From Novipirellula galeiformis (GTDB lineage: Bacteria; Planctomycetota; Planctomycetia; Pirellulales; Pirellulaceae): 64,000 bases of DNA. The notes beneath the pieces are model-generated. The model did not search any database. It had not been told where the DNA came from and saw only the letters and a list, made by a program, of their open reading frames with translations. A program made the position numbers and the translations under genes. This document shows, one piece after another, positions 17,194 through 24,647 of this stretch. The stretch is from positions 1 through 64,000 of the forward strand of contig NZ_SJPT01000013.1 in NCBI RefSeq assembly GCF_007860095.1, given 5' to 3'. Each line of letters starts with the position of its first letter. The first letter of the stretch is position 1.

Positions 17194-18138
17194 ATGGCCT
17201 ACGAACTTGAGAATCGACTTGTGGTTGGTGTCGCATCTAGTGCGGTCTTTGATTTGTCGGACTCTGATGAAGTGTTTCGACGTGATGGCGAAGAAAATTA
17301 CAGGCAATATCAAGAACAACACTTGAACGATCCCCTAGGCAAGGGAATTGCATTTTCATTTGTTCGGCGACTTTTGAGCCTCAACGACTTGAGTGCCGAC
17401 CCGAACAATGACCCAATGGTTGAAGTCGTACTATTATCACGCAATGATCCTGACACAGGTTTGCGTGTAATGAAGTCGATTTCTCATTATGACCTGCGAA
17501 TGACACGTGCGATTTTCATGCAGGGAAAATCGCCCATTGAGTACATTAAAGCATTGAATATCGCTCTTTTTCTTTCCGCCAACCGAGAGGACGTGAAAGC
17601 GGCGATTGCTAGGGAGCATCCGGCTGGACAGGTACTAGATTCGGCCGTCGTCGATGACGACCACGATAAGGAACTTCGAATTGCGTTTGACTTCGACGGT
17701 GTTCTCGCAGATGACGAATCAGAATCAGTGATGCAAACAAAGAACCTTGAAGAATTTCACGACCATGAAGTCAAGAACCTAACGCACCCCCACAATCCTG
17801 GTCCTTTAAAGGAGTTTCTGATGCGTATTGCAAAAATCCAATCTGCAGAAGAGGCGAAACGAAGAGAACAGCCCGACTACGTCAATAGACTTCGTGTATC
17901 GCTAGTCACTGCTCGAAATGCACCCTCACACGAACGAGCGATTAATACCCTGAAAAAATGGGGAGTTATGCCGAACGATGCTTTTTTTCTAGGTGGCATT
18001 GAGAAAAGGCGTGTACTGGAGGTATTGAAGCCGCATATCTTCTTCGACGACCAGTCTGGACACCTCGTTAAAGCAGCGACTGTCGCGCCATCTGTGCATA
18101 TCCCGTTTGGCGTGACGAATCGAGCAACCGACCGGTGA
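17194..18138 (+). CDS. Cytosolic 5'-nucleotidase type I-like protein
   Basis: 314 residues matching the cytosolic 5'-nucleotidase type I family (NT5C1-like, Pfam 5-nucleotidase), which hydrolyses nucleoside monophosphates, typically AMP or IMP. Visible HAD-type features: FDLSDSDEVF near 19-28, VVLLSRNDPDTG with the strand-2 Ser/Arg-Asn, FDFDGVLADDESE at 165-177, VTARNAPSHERAINTL, and the late FFDDQSGH acid pair. No signal peptide; cytoplasmic. Family length is normal. The gene is AT-richer than its neighbours and is followed 374 bp later by an HNH endonuclease gene of similar composition, hinting at acquisition together, though no mobile ends are seen. Confidence 0.85.
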   Translation: MAYELENRLVVGVASSAVFDLSDSDEVFRRDGEENYRQYQEQHLNDPLGKGIAFSFVRRLLSLNDLSADPNNDPMVEVVLLSRNDPDTGLRVMKSISHYDLRMTRAIFMQGKSPIEYIKALNIALFLSANREDVKAAIAREHPAGQVLDSAVVDDDHDKELRIAFDFDGVLADDESESVMQTKNLEEFHDHEVKNLTHPHNPGPLKEFLMRIAKIQSAEEAKRREQPDYVNRLRVSLVTARNAPSHERAINTLKKWGVMPNDAFFLGGIEKRRVLEVLKPHIFFDDQSGHLVKAATVAPSVHIPFGVTNRATDR

Positions 18139-18220
18139 GGTCGGATAGTGGTCGCATGACCGAGCGCACAGACAGGCTAGTGTTTCAATCCGGCGCAATC
18201 TGAAGTGGAAAGTTTGAGAC

Positions 18221-18250
18221 ACAGGAAGATTGATGCGACAGAAAACCTGG
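18221..18250 (-). repeat. Possible degenerate single arm of the hairpin repeat
   Basis: ACAGGAAGATTGATGCGACAG resembles, with a few-base shift, the reverse complement of the right arm of the 1-2000 array (ACAGGAAGATGATTGACAG). No full unit surrounds it. It may be a decayed isolated copy or chance. Confidence 0.35.
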
Positions 18251-18512
18251 GGACTTCGCAAACGGAATGCCTTGTCGGCGCGCCCCGCCGTTTTCCCTTC
18301 AATGTCAGTCCGAAAACCAGGTAACACACTATTTTTGTCTGTGTTTAACCGGGTCGATGTTTAGACACCATCGACAAAAACGCGTGCATCCGTCGTTTTA
18401 CATCGGCTAGGATATTCCCTGCACCACTCCATGTACGCCTGAAACCGCCAAGATCCCAGAGCGGCCAAGTTCAATACATGATTTATCAGAAGACAGTTAG
18501 AAATCGCCGGAC

Positions 18513-19295
18513 ATGTCCCAATTCGTTAGTCAGGTGAAAATGATTATGAATCGAAAATCACGTCAGCAACTCTACGCCTATCAAGGAAACTGCTGCCACA
18601 GTTGCGGACTCAACATTTTTGAGGTTATCGAGCGTTACGGAACGATTAAGCGTCGGTTTGAGTTCCACCACGTTGCCCCGGCACAGAAAGCCCCCAACTA
18701 CCATAATCTCATACGACGCGTAATCAGCACTGATCAACTTGATGAGCTTGACAAATGCGTCCTCCTATGCGATCAGTGTCACAATATCGTTCATGCACAA
18801 AATATCCAGATGCGAATGGAAATTGAAGTTCGTGTTGCTGATCGCTCATGCAGACAAACTTTTGTTGGACAGGCAATTGTGGATGCAAAAGAACACTCAA
18901 TAACATTTTTGACGAACGAGCGCCCGACAGTCATTCCGTACCGTCTTGTTGTAGCACGTCAATCGCAGACGTTGGTTTTTGGTTCTGAGTTGAGTAATGA
19001 GGCTTTGTTGCCGGAACTAATCGCAGAGCTTCCTTCATCCGCGGAATTTTCGATCTACGAATGGAAATCCGGACGACGCGTCTTCATGGGACGACATCTT
19101 GATCACGAGAACTGCGAACTAACACAAAGTATTTGCTGCGACTTTATGCAATGGGACTTATTTGGCGAAACACCCGAGGACCGAGTTGCTTGGTTGAGAA
19201 ATGGTTTTATGTTGACACGAGACGGTGGCGTAACCGCCGAAGGATCGATTACCGCAACCACAAAGTACAAAACAAGTCCATCGGATCGTTGCTAA
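18513..19295 (+). CDS. HNH endonuclease domain protein
   Basis: 260 residues. The first ~100 form a zinc-supported HNH nuclease: C28-x2-C31 (CHSCG), HH at 52-53 (FEFHHVAP), then C86-x2-C89 (CDQC) and N91-x2-H94 (HNIVH). The remaining 160 residues contain beta-rich segments (TFVGQAIVDAKEHSITFL, FSIYEWKSGRRVFMG) and match nothing I recognise; they could be a DNA-recognition or sensing domain. Base composition is AT-rich like the preceding nucleotidase gene. No methyltransferase is adjacent, so a classical restriction system is not supported. It could be a homing-type or defence nuclease; role uncertain. Confidence 0.82.
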   Translation: MSQFVSQVKMIMNRKSRQQLYAYQGNCCHSCGLNIFEVIERYGTIKRRFEFHHVAPAQKAPNYHNLIRRVISTDQLDELDKCVLLCDQCHNIVHAQNIQMRMEIEVRVADRSCRQTFVGQAIVDAKEHSITFLTNERPTVIPYRLVVARQSQTLVFGSELSNEALLPELIAELPSSAEFSIYEWKSGRRVFMGRHLDHENCELTQSICCDFMQWDLFGETPEDRVAWLRNGFMLTRDGGVTAEGSITATTKYKTSPSDRC

Positions 19296-19576
19296 AGCCG
19301 CAACTGATTTGACCGCCGAGCAGAGGAACCTAGGGAGCTAGCATTTTCTTGGCTCTTCGTCTCCTTTCCGCAAACCTCGATAGTACCCGCGAAAAGCTCA
19401 ACGACCTCTTCTTGAAGGTAAAACCGAACGACTCCAAAGCTCACCGCCGCCGGTCTCTCCTACTCCCATCGGTAATTGAATTCACTTTGATTCCTTGCGT
19501 TTGGCTTGACAGAGCAGGAATGGAGTATCATGGAGCGTGCATTCTTCGTTTGTCTCTTCTGGATAGGTCTGCTGCG

Positions 19577-21754
19577 ATGCGATTGCTTGGCTTGGTCAAC
19601 TGTTTGTGGCTGTTGTTGGTTGCTTGTGGAGGAATTTGTTCAAATCCCAGCCTTGCGGATGAAGCGGATGAGCCAGGCGAATCCGCCGCCAAGGACGTTT
19701 CGGTGGTGTCGCCCGAAGATGATTGGAGTCAACCTTCGTTTTGGCGGACTGGCAAAGGAAAACCGGTGGGAGAGGCCTGGGAGTTCGCTGATGGGGAGGT
19801 TCGCTTGGTGAAACCTCGCACCGGAGATGGAAATATCCTCAGCCCTCCCCTGCCCCCTAATTTTGAACTCGCTTGGGACTGGAAGATCTCTCCCAAAACC
19901 AATTCGGGACTGAAGTACCGAGTCCGCAAATTTGGTAACCGTTACTTGGGGGTTGAATACCAGATTATTGACGAGGCGATCCCGCTGAAAGAGCCTAGCA
20001 AAGGCTCAACCGCTTCGATCTACGATCTGCAAGCTCCGACACTCGACAAACCTCTGAAACCTGCTGGCCAGTGGAATCATGCCCGGGTGGTCGCCCGTGG
20101 AACTCACTTGCAACATTTTCTAAATGGAAAGCAGGTCGCTGAAATTTCGACCGTGGGCACAGCCTGGGACGCGAGCTATGTACGGAGCAAGTTTTTTGAG
20201 GAGTCCGGTTTTGCCCAACCCCGTGAGGGAGACCGGGTGATGTTGACCGATCATGGTGGGCAAGCCGCTTACAAAAACTTTCAATTGACGGTGTTGCCGG
20301 CACCCACCGAAGCTGACGTTTCCTCATCCATCGCCGGACCGTTTCTTGCGAACGGGATGCGCAACAGTTGGGCGGATCAAAACTCAATCGTGTTGTGGAC
20401 TCGGACGACCAAGAATCCAGAAGCGAAGATGGATGGACTGCCTTTTGTGAAATTGTCCAAGGGCAAAGCAAAGAAGCTGGCGACGGGGACTGACGCGAAA
20501 AAACTTCTTGACGCACAGTTGCCCGCCGGAGCGGAACTGGACCAGATGCTCGGAGCGTGTCCCGGAATCGCAGGCGAGGTGCGATTGACCTATTTCCCAA
20601 AATTGAAACGCTACGATTCGAAGACCACCCCGTGGAAGACGACGGTCGCTGAAGAAGATTTCACGGCTCAGTGGGCTTTGAAAGATCTAAAGCCAGGTAC
20701 CGAGTACGCGGCAATCGTGGAAACGCGGCCGGTGGGCAACGATGGAGTTCCGGCGGAAGCTCTGTCGGCGGTTTTGCGAGGCGGCTTCGAAACGGCGCCC
20801 GATGCGAGCCGCGATCAAGACGTACGGTTCTGTATGACAACCTGCCACGATTTCATTCGCCGCGATGATGGCGATTTGGGACACAAAATCTATCCCGCCT
20901 TTGAACAGATTGGACCTGATTTTGTCGTGCACGCCGGAGACATCGAATACTACGACAAACCCGATCCATGGGCGATGACAAAGGAATTGATGCGGTTTAA
21001 ATGGCAGCGTATTTTTGCCTTGCCCAACAATCGTCGTTTCTATGCAAACCACACCACTTACTTCATCAAAGATGACCACGACACATTGAAAAATGATTGT
21101 TGGCCGGGCGAACGCTACGGATCGGTTTCCTTTGAAGAAGGCGTCCAATTGTTCAACGAAGAACAATTCCCCTCGCACCAGCCTCGGTACCAAACGGTTT
21201 CGTGGGGCAAGCATACCCAGATGTGGATCTTGGAAGGACGCGATTTTCGAAGCCCCAACAACATGCCGGACGGACCTGAAAAGACGATCCTTGGGAAGAC
21301 ACAAAAAGAATGGCTGTTGCAGACGCTGAAAGATTCCGACGCGACGTTTAAGTTGCTTTTCAGTCCGACGCCGATCGTGGGGCCTGACCGTGAAAACAAG
21401 AGTGACAACCATGCCAACGACAACTTCGTTCACGAGGGGGACGAGCTGCGGCGGGCCTTTGCAGAGATCGACGGTTTGATCATCTTCTGCGGCGATCGCC
21501 ATTGGCAATACGCGTCGCTGGACGAAAAATCGGGGCTGTGGGAATTCGGCTGTGGCCCCGGAAGTGCCGACCATGAACTGGGCTGGAAGCCAGGTGACAA
21601 ACGGCCGACGCATCAATTCCTGCGAGTCGCTGGTGGCTTTTTGTCAGGCCGAGTTAAAGCCAAAGGAATGGATGGCAAGCCCGAGCTGACGCTGCGTCAT
21701 CATGAAGTGAATGGGAAACAAGTCAGCGAGTTCCATTTTCCCGTCAAGGAATGA
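19577..21754 (+). CDS. DUF1080-PhoD-like metallophosphatase fusion, exported
   Basis: 725 residues from the ATG at 19577, chosen because it opens a signal peptide (LVNCLWLLLVACGGIC; the Cys could also suit lipidation). Residues about 50-235 form a DUF1080 (3-keto-disaccharide hydrolase, concanavalin-like) domain, with AWDWKISPKTNSGLKYR and YLGVEYQIID. Residues about 245-400 resemble the Ig-like N-terminal domain of PhoD phosphatases (NSIVLWTRTT, TEYAAIVETR). Residues about 415-690 carry metallophosphatase motifs: CHDF, HAGDIEYYD, KDDHDTLKND and CGDRHWQY. PhoD-type enzymes are exported phosphodiesterases/monoesterases. The fused sugar-binding-like domain suggests action on phosphorylated glycans or teichoic-acid-like polymers; that substrate is inference. 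Confidence 0.85.
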   Translation: MRLLGLVNCLWLLLVACGGICSNPSLADEADEPGESAAKDVSVVSPEDDWSQPSFWRTGKGKPVGEAWEFADGEVRLVKPRTGDGNILSPPLPPNFELAWDWKISPKTNSGLKYRVRKFGNRYLGVEYQIIDEAIPLKEPSKGSTASIYDLQAPTLDKPLKPAGQWNHARVVARGTHLQHFLNGKQVAEISTVGTAWDASYVRSKFFEESGFAQPREGDRVMLTDHGGQAAYKNFQLTVLPAPTEADVSSSIAGPFLANGMRNSWADQNSIVLWTRTTKNPEAKMDGLPFVKLSKGKAKKLATGTDAKKLLDAQLPAGAELDQMLGACPGIAGEVRLTYFPKLKRYDSKTTPWKTTVAEEDFTAQWALKDLKPGTEYAAIVETRPVGNDGVPAEALSAVLRGGFETAPDASRDQDVRFCMTTCHDFIRRDDGDLGHKIYPAFEQIGPDFVVHAGDIEYYDKPDPWAMTKELMRFKWQRIFALPNNRRFYANHTTYFIKDDHDTLKNDCWPGERYGSVSFEEGVQLFNEEQFPSHQPRYQTVSWGKHTQMWILEGRDFRSPNNMPDGPEKTILGKTQKEWLLQTLKDSDATFKLLFSPTPIVGPDRENKSDNHANDNFVHEGDELRRAFAEIDGLIIFCGDRHWQYASLDEKSGLWEFGCGPGSADHELGWKPGDKRPTHQFLRVAGGFLSGRVKAKGMDGKPELTLRHHEVNGKQVSEFHFPVKE

Positions 21755-22323
21755 TCGATAAGGCGAGCATGAGGAAGAGCAGGTTTGCCGAGTGATCGGT
21801 CGAACGCAGCCCTTGGTTGGCTTGGGTTGGGGCGAATCGATGACTCGAAAATACAAACGCAAATCCCCCACCGCCGCCATTAGGCTGTTGCCTTTCCTCT
21901 TTGGGATTCGTTCCGGGATGCGGATTGAAACGCGGAGTGGCGGAGGAGCGGAGAATCGCGGAGGTAAAAAGGACATGAGCCGAAATGGACGAGGGGCTGG
22001 GCTTAGTCGGAACCTCGCGGACCTTGTTGGTTGCTGACGACTCGGCGTAGTCCGTCGATCCGCTTGGCTTCGTGGAAGTGGAGCAGCAGGTCGGCACGAA
22101 ACGCACATGGATCACGCAGTTCGTCGTACTGGCAACCACAAAGAACGCCTTCACCTCCTCTGCGATGCTCCGCGTTTCCAACCGATGCCGCCGCAACAGG
22201 CGGGCGGAAAAATGGAACGGTATTGCTCCTGTCCTTATTTCCTCCGCCAGCGTCGCTTTGATCGCCGCATGAGGGTCGAGCGTATCGTAAGCAAATAAGA
22301 TCGAAACACTCTGCCGAGCTACG
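21755..22323. other. Spacer with decayed sequence
   Basis: 570 bp. Near 21929-21966 it holds an AAACGCGGAG...GCGGAG...GCGGAG purine-rich degenerate repeat. Reading the minus strand from about 22140 to 21995 gives an open stretch containing AFRADLLLHFHEAKRIDGLR before a stop, which looks like the eroded tail of a gene, but I cannot name the family. No intact gene. Confidence 0.4.
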
Positions 22324-22911
22324 TTACGGCTCAGAACGCAATGGAATGCTGACGACCAGGCCAGCAAATCTCTTGCGGCCACTGTTTTGAAAGATGCCTT
22401 CATGGCAACTCAAACAACCGCCCGTTAATGGAATCGCCAGAGCGCGGCGATAATATCCGTCTTCCACCAATTCGACGTGTGTGGAACCTGTGGCGATCTC
22501 CTTCGCCGCTCGCTTTTCAAATTCACTCTTGGGGGCGTGGTCGACGCTCATGGGCTTGAGGCTCGCCGATATCCAACGTGCTTCAACACCCGACTGATCT
22601 TCGATATCGGAAAAGATGTCCTGCATCGCCCGCGCTGGAAGCAGGGACTTGTCACGATGAAAGTATCGGTCATGTAACATCGCCAGCGTTGACTTGTAAA
22701 CATCCTGCATCACCGTCGCACGATCGCGTGCCAGCTCGACGGACAGTTCCTTCGTCTCAATATGCTGCGTTTCGGTTGCAGGCGACTCGTTGTCCGCGGG
22801 ACGTTCCGAGGGTTTGCTTTGCGCGACGTCGTCGCTGCGTCCTCCAGGAGCAACAGCTGCATACGCGGCGGCGCAAATCATCAGCAACCCAATCAATCGA
22901 GTGATCCTCAT
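22324..22911 (-). CDS. DUF3365/Tll0287-like haem sensor domain protein
   Basis: 195 residues from the ATG at 22911, which starts a signal peptide (RITRLIGLLMICAAAYAAVA). The body matches the DUF3365 (Tll0287-like) fold, a periplasmic PAS-like haem domain often found in sensors: MLHDRYFHRDKSLLPARAMQ, an EARWIS segment, FEKRAAKEI, and near the end a single c-type haem motif CLSCH at about 166-170 with GCLSCHEGI. No transmitter or kinase domain is attached, so it is a free-standing exported haem protein, perhaps a redox or gas sensor or electron carrier. Monocistronic. Confidence 0.82.
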   Translation of the reverse strand: MRITRLIGLLMICAAAYAAVAPGGRSDDVAQSKPSERPADNESPATETQHIETKELSVELARDRATVMQDVYKSTLAMLHDRYFHRDKSLLPARAMQDIFSDIEDQSGVEARWISASLKPMSVDHAPKSEFEKRAAKEIATGSTHVELVEDGYYRRALAIPLTGGCLSCHEGIFQNSGRKRFAGLVVSIPLRSEP

Positions 22912-23180
22912 CTCTGACGCTCCCACGCACAGGGTGACCAACGACACGAGGGGCAAATCCCAGCCACTCCCAAGGCGTGACCCACTGGAACTTGGTGGCG
23001 GCCGTTGCTATCCTCGAATTATGCACCCGCATGTCTAGAATTGCAAGCGAGTAACCATGGGCGAAGCAATTACGAGCCTCCGCTCCACCGTTTCGCAGTC
23101 GGCGTCCACGTCGTCGGCGTCCACGGCATTCACTGCTGACCCTTTTTGTTACGCTCAGCCTTTTTGCTACGCCGCTCGGT

Positions 23181-23588
23181 TTAGGAATCGAGCAACAACG
23201 GGAGTGTCGCGATGCCTGCGATCACAAACAACAAGATCGTTGCGGCGCACCCCTTTCGTGGTTCGATGCCCAGTTCGTGCGTCAAACGTTCGATGAACTT
23301 CTTTGATTCCTTCAACCTCACGCCCGTAGCTTCTTTGTAAAGCTTGACAGCTTTGAGCTTGCTGCCCGCTTGGATGGCATCGAGAATTTCGTCGATCTGT
23401 TTCCCATCGAGATCCTTGTCCCAGGAAACGGTTGCGGTGCCAGCGGGGAGACCCTCTACGTAGTTCTTGGCAGCGACAAGGGAGCTTCCCGTCCATTGTT
23501 TGTACAGCTTGACTGCATTGAGTTTTCGCCCCGCTTGTAGTTCAAGGCGAATCGTGTCGATTTGTTCGTCGGTTAGCTTGTCGGCCAC
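23181..23588 (-). CDS. Tandem L7/L12 C-terminal-like protein with membrane tail
   Basis: 135 residues containing two related ~45-residue units. Each has the pattern of the ribosomal protein bL12 C-terminal domain: RKLNAVKLYKQWTGSSLVAAK at about 21-41 (reported in two parts: RKLNAVKLYK, then QWTGSSLVAAK) and SKLKAVKLYKEATGVRLKES at about 76-95. A hydrophobic C-terminal segment (ATILLFVIAGIATLPLLL) would anchor it in a membrane. The start is GTG with a good GGGAGG ribosome binding site. Proteins with isolated bL12-like domains are known in several phyla without clear function; the tail-anchored duplicated form suggests a membrane-side adaptor, possibly for GTPases or stalled ribosomes, which is speculation. 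Confidence 0.8.
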   Translation of the reverse strand: MADKLTDEQIDTIRLELQAGRKLNAVKLYKQWTGSSLVAAKNYVEGLPAGTATVSWDKDLDGKQIDEILDAIQAGSKLKAVKLYKEATGVRLKESKKFIERLTHELGIEPRKGCAATILLFVIAGIATLPLLLDS

Positions 23589-23611
23589 GAAGTGCCTCCC
23601 TTGTGCAAAAT

Positions 23612-23798
23612 GGTTGTTATCGACCGCCGAGTGTCGTTCGGATTGCGGATCTTCAATTGTTTGAAGACGTCGTAATTTGTCGCTTCTTCTCGGGCCGCAC
23701 TTTTGACTTCAAACACGACCAGCGGCACCGCTTTAATGTGCAGAATGCCATCGGGAATACATTTTTCACTGTCAACGATTTCGAGTTGGTTGACGAGC
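23612..23798 (-). pseudogene. Probable fragment of a type I restriction HsdR gene
   Basis: The minus strand translates to a 62-residue piece with LVNQLEIVDSEKCIPDG, then PLVVFEVKSAAREEA and YDVFKQLKIR. This resembles the N-terminal nuclease region of HsdR, where a VVNQ...PD...NGLPLVV-E-K block with E-x-K catalytic residues is followed by a nearby QL or QI helix. A stop codon (TAG) lies just before the fragment in the same frame and no start or downstream motor domains exist, so it is a remnant. No hsdM or hsdS sequence is visible nearby. The family call rests on motif memory only. Confidence 0.5.
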
Positions 23799-23861
23799 TA
23801 GAAGAGCTTGTGCCCCGATTTGTAGTCAGCGGACGACTCAACCGCAAGCGATGCTTCTGAT

Positions 23862-23914
23862 GTAGTGGATCTTGCTAAAGATCCTCTTGCAGGACGTGTA
23901 GCCACGTCCACTAC
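23862..23914. repeat. 53 bp cruciform element with two internal hairpins
   Basis: Ends are GTAGTGGA and TCCACTAC (perfect inverted repeat). Inside are two perfect 7-bp stem-loops: GGATCTT-GCTA-AAGATCC at 23867-23884 and GGACGTG-TAGC-CACGTCC at 23892-23909, with the linker TCTTGCA between. With the outer GTAGT/ACTAC stem this folds as a three-way junction. It looks like a compact REP- or MITE-like element inserted beside the hsdR remnant. Confidence 0.8.
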
Positions 23915-24647
23915 GATTGACAATTCGCGATAGTCGATCCGTTGCACATACAGATCTTTTTGGTGGTGGTCTTCGCGTTTGGTCTAGAAGCCATCGGCGG
24001 CCGTGCATGCGGTGAGTTACCGAATCACCGCTTCGATTTCGCCGGGCGTGATGTTGTCCGCCGCATACTTCGCGATTCTCCGCGCCTCCGCGTTTATATC
24101 TTTCCCGTGTGTTTTTTTAGCGCGGAGTGACCGAGCCTTTGCAATTCACGATGCGGCGGAGAGCCACTCGCAACAGAACCATTGCGTTCTCCTGACCATC
24201 TCTTTGCCAGATTTCCTGAAGCCGTTCGCATGTGCCCACGACAGTGAAAAGGGGGCATCCGCCGTTTTGCTATTCAAGGCACATTGGCCTCGCTCGTTTG
24301 GGTTTCACCCCATTCAGGTTCAGCAGCTTGCTTCGATACTCCGACCTCCGTGCTCTGATGTTGCTACTGAAATTGCCCCCCCCTGACATTCCGGCCGCGG
24401 TAATCGCGGCGGCCCCCCCCATTACAGAGCTTCGGCGTCCCTGCGAACAAGCCAAGGGTGCGTGTGAACCCGAAAAGACGCATTTTGACGAAAAAGGAGG
24501 ACAAAACCGCGTGAACTCAGGTGCCGGTCGATTGTTGTTTTGCTTTCCAGTTTGAATTGGTACAATGTGACGTCCCACCGAGAGACCTGGCTTCTCTCTC
24601 CCCCCCTCCTTTGGAAACGCGACATCGCGCGCGTGACGGAATTGCTG
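23915..24647. other. Spacer with decayed sequence
   Basis: 730 bp before the next gene. The minus strand at about 24115-24075 has a GCGGAGGCGCGGAGAATCGCG stretch similar to the one near 21930, and before it (about 24250-24130) an open stretch ending in VLLRVALRRIVNCKG that could be the eroded tail of a GxxExxY-type gene. C runs occur near 24375 and 24410. No intact gene is called. Confidence 0.4.

Noticed and set aside
19349-19576. Upstream extension of the DUF1080-PhoD gene
   Set aside because: The extra 76 codons precede a good signal peptide start and look non-coding.
21990-22140. Eroded GxxExxY gene tail on the minus strand
   Set aside because: The peptide before the stop is only loosely similar to the family and no upstream catalytic part is readable, so it was not called as a pseudogene.
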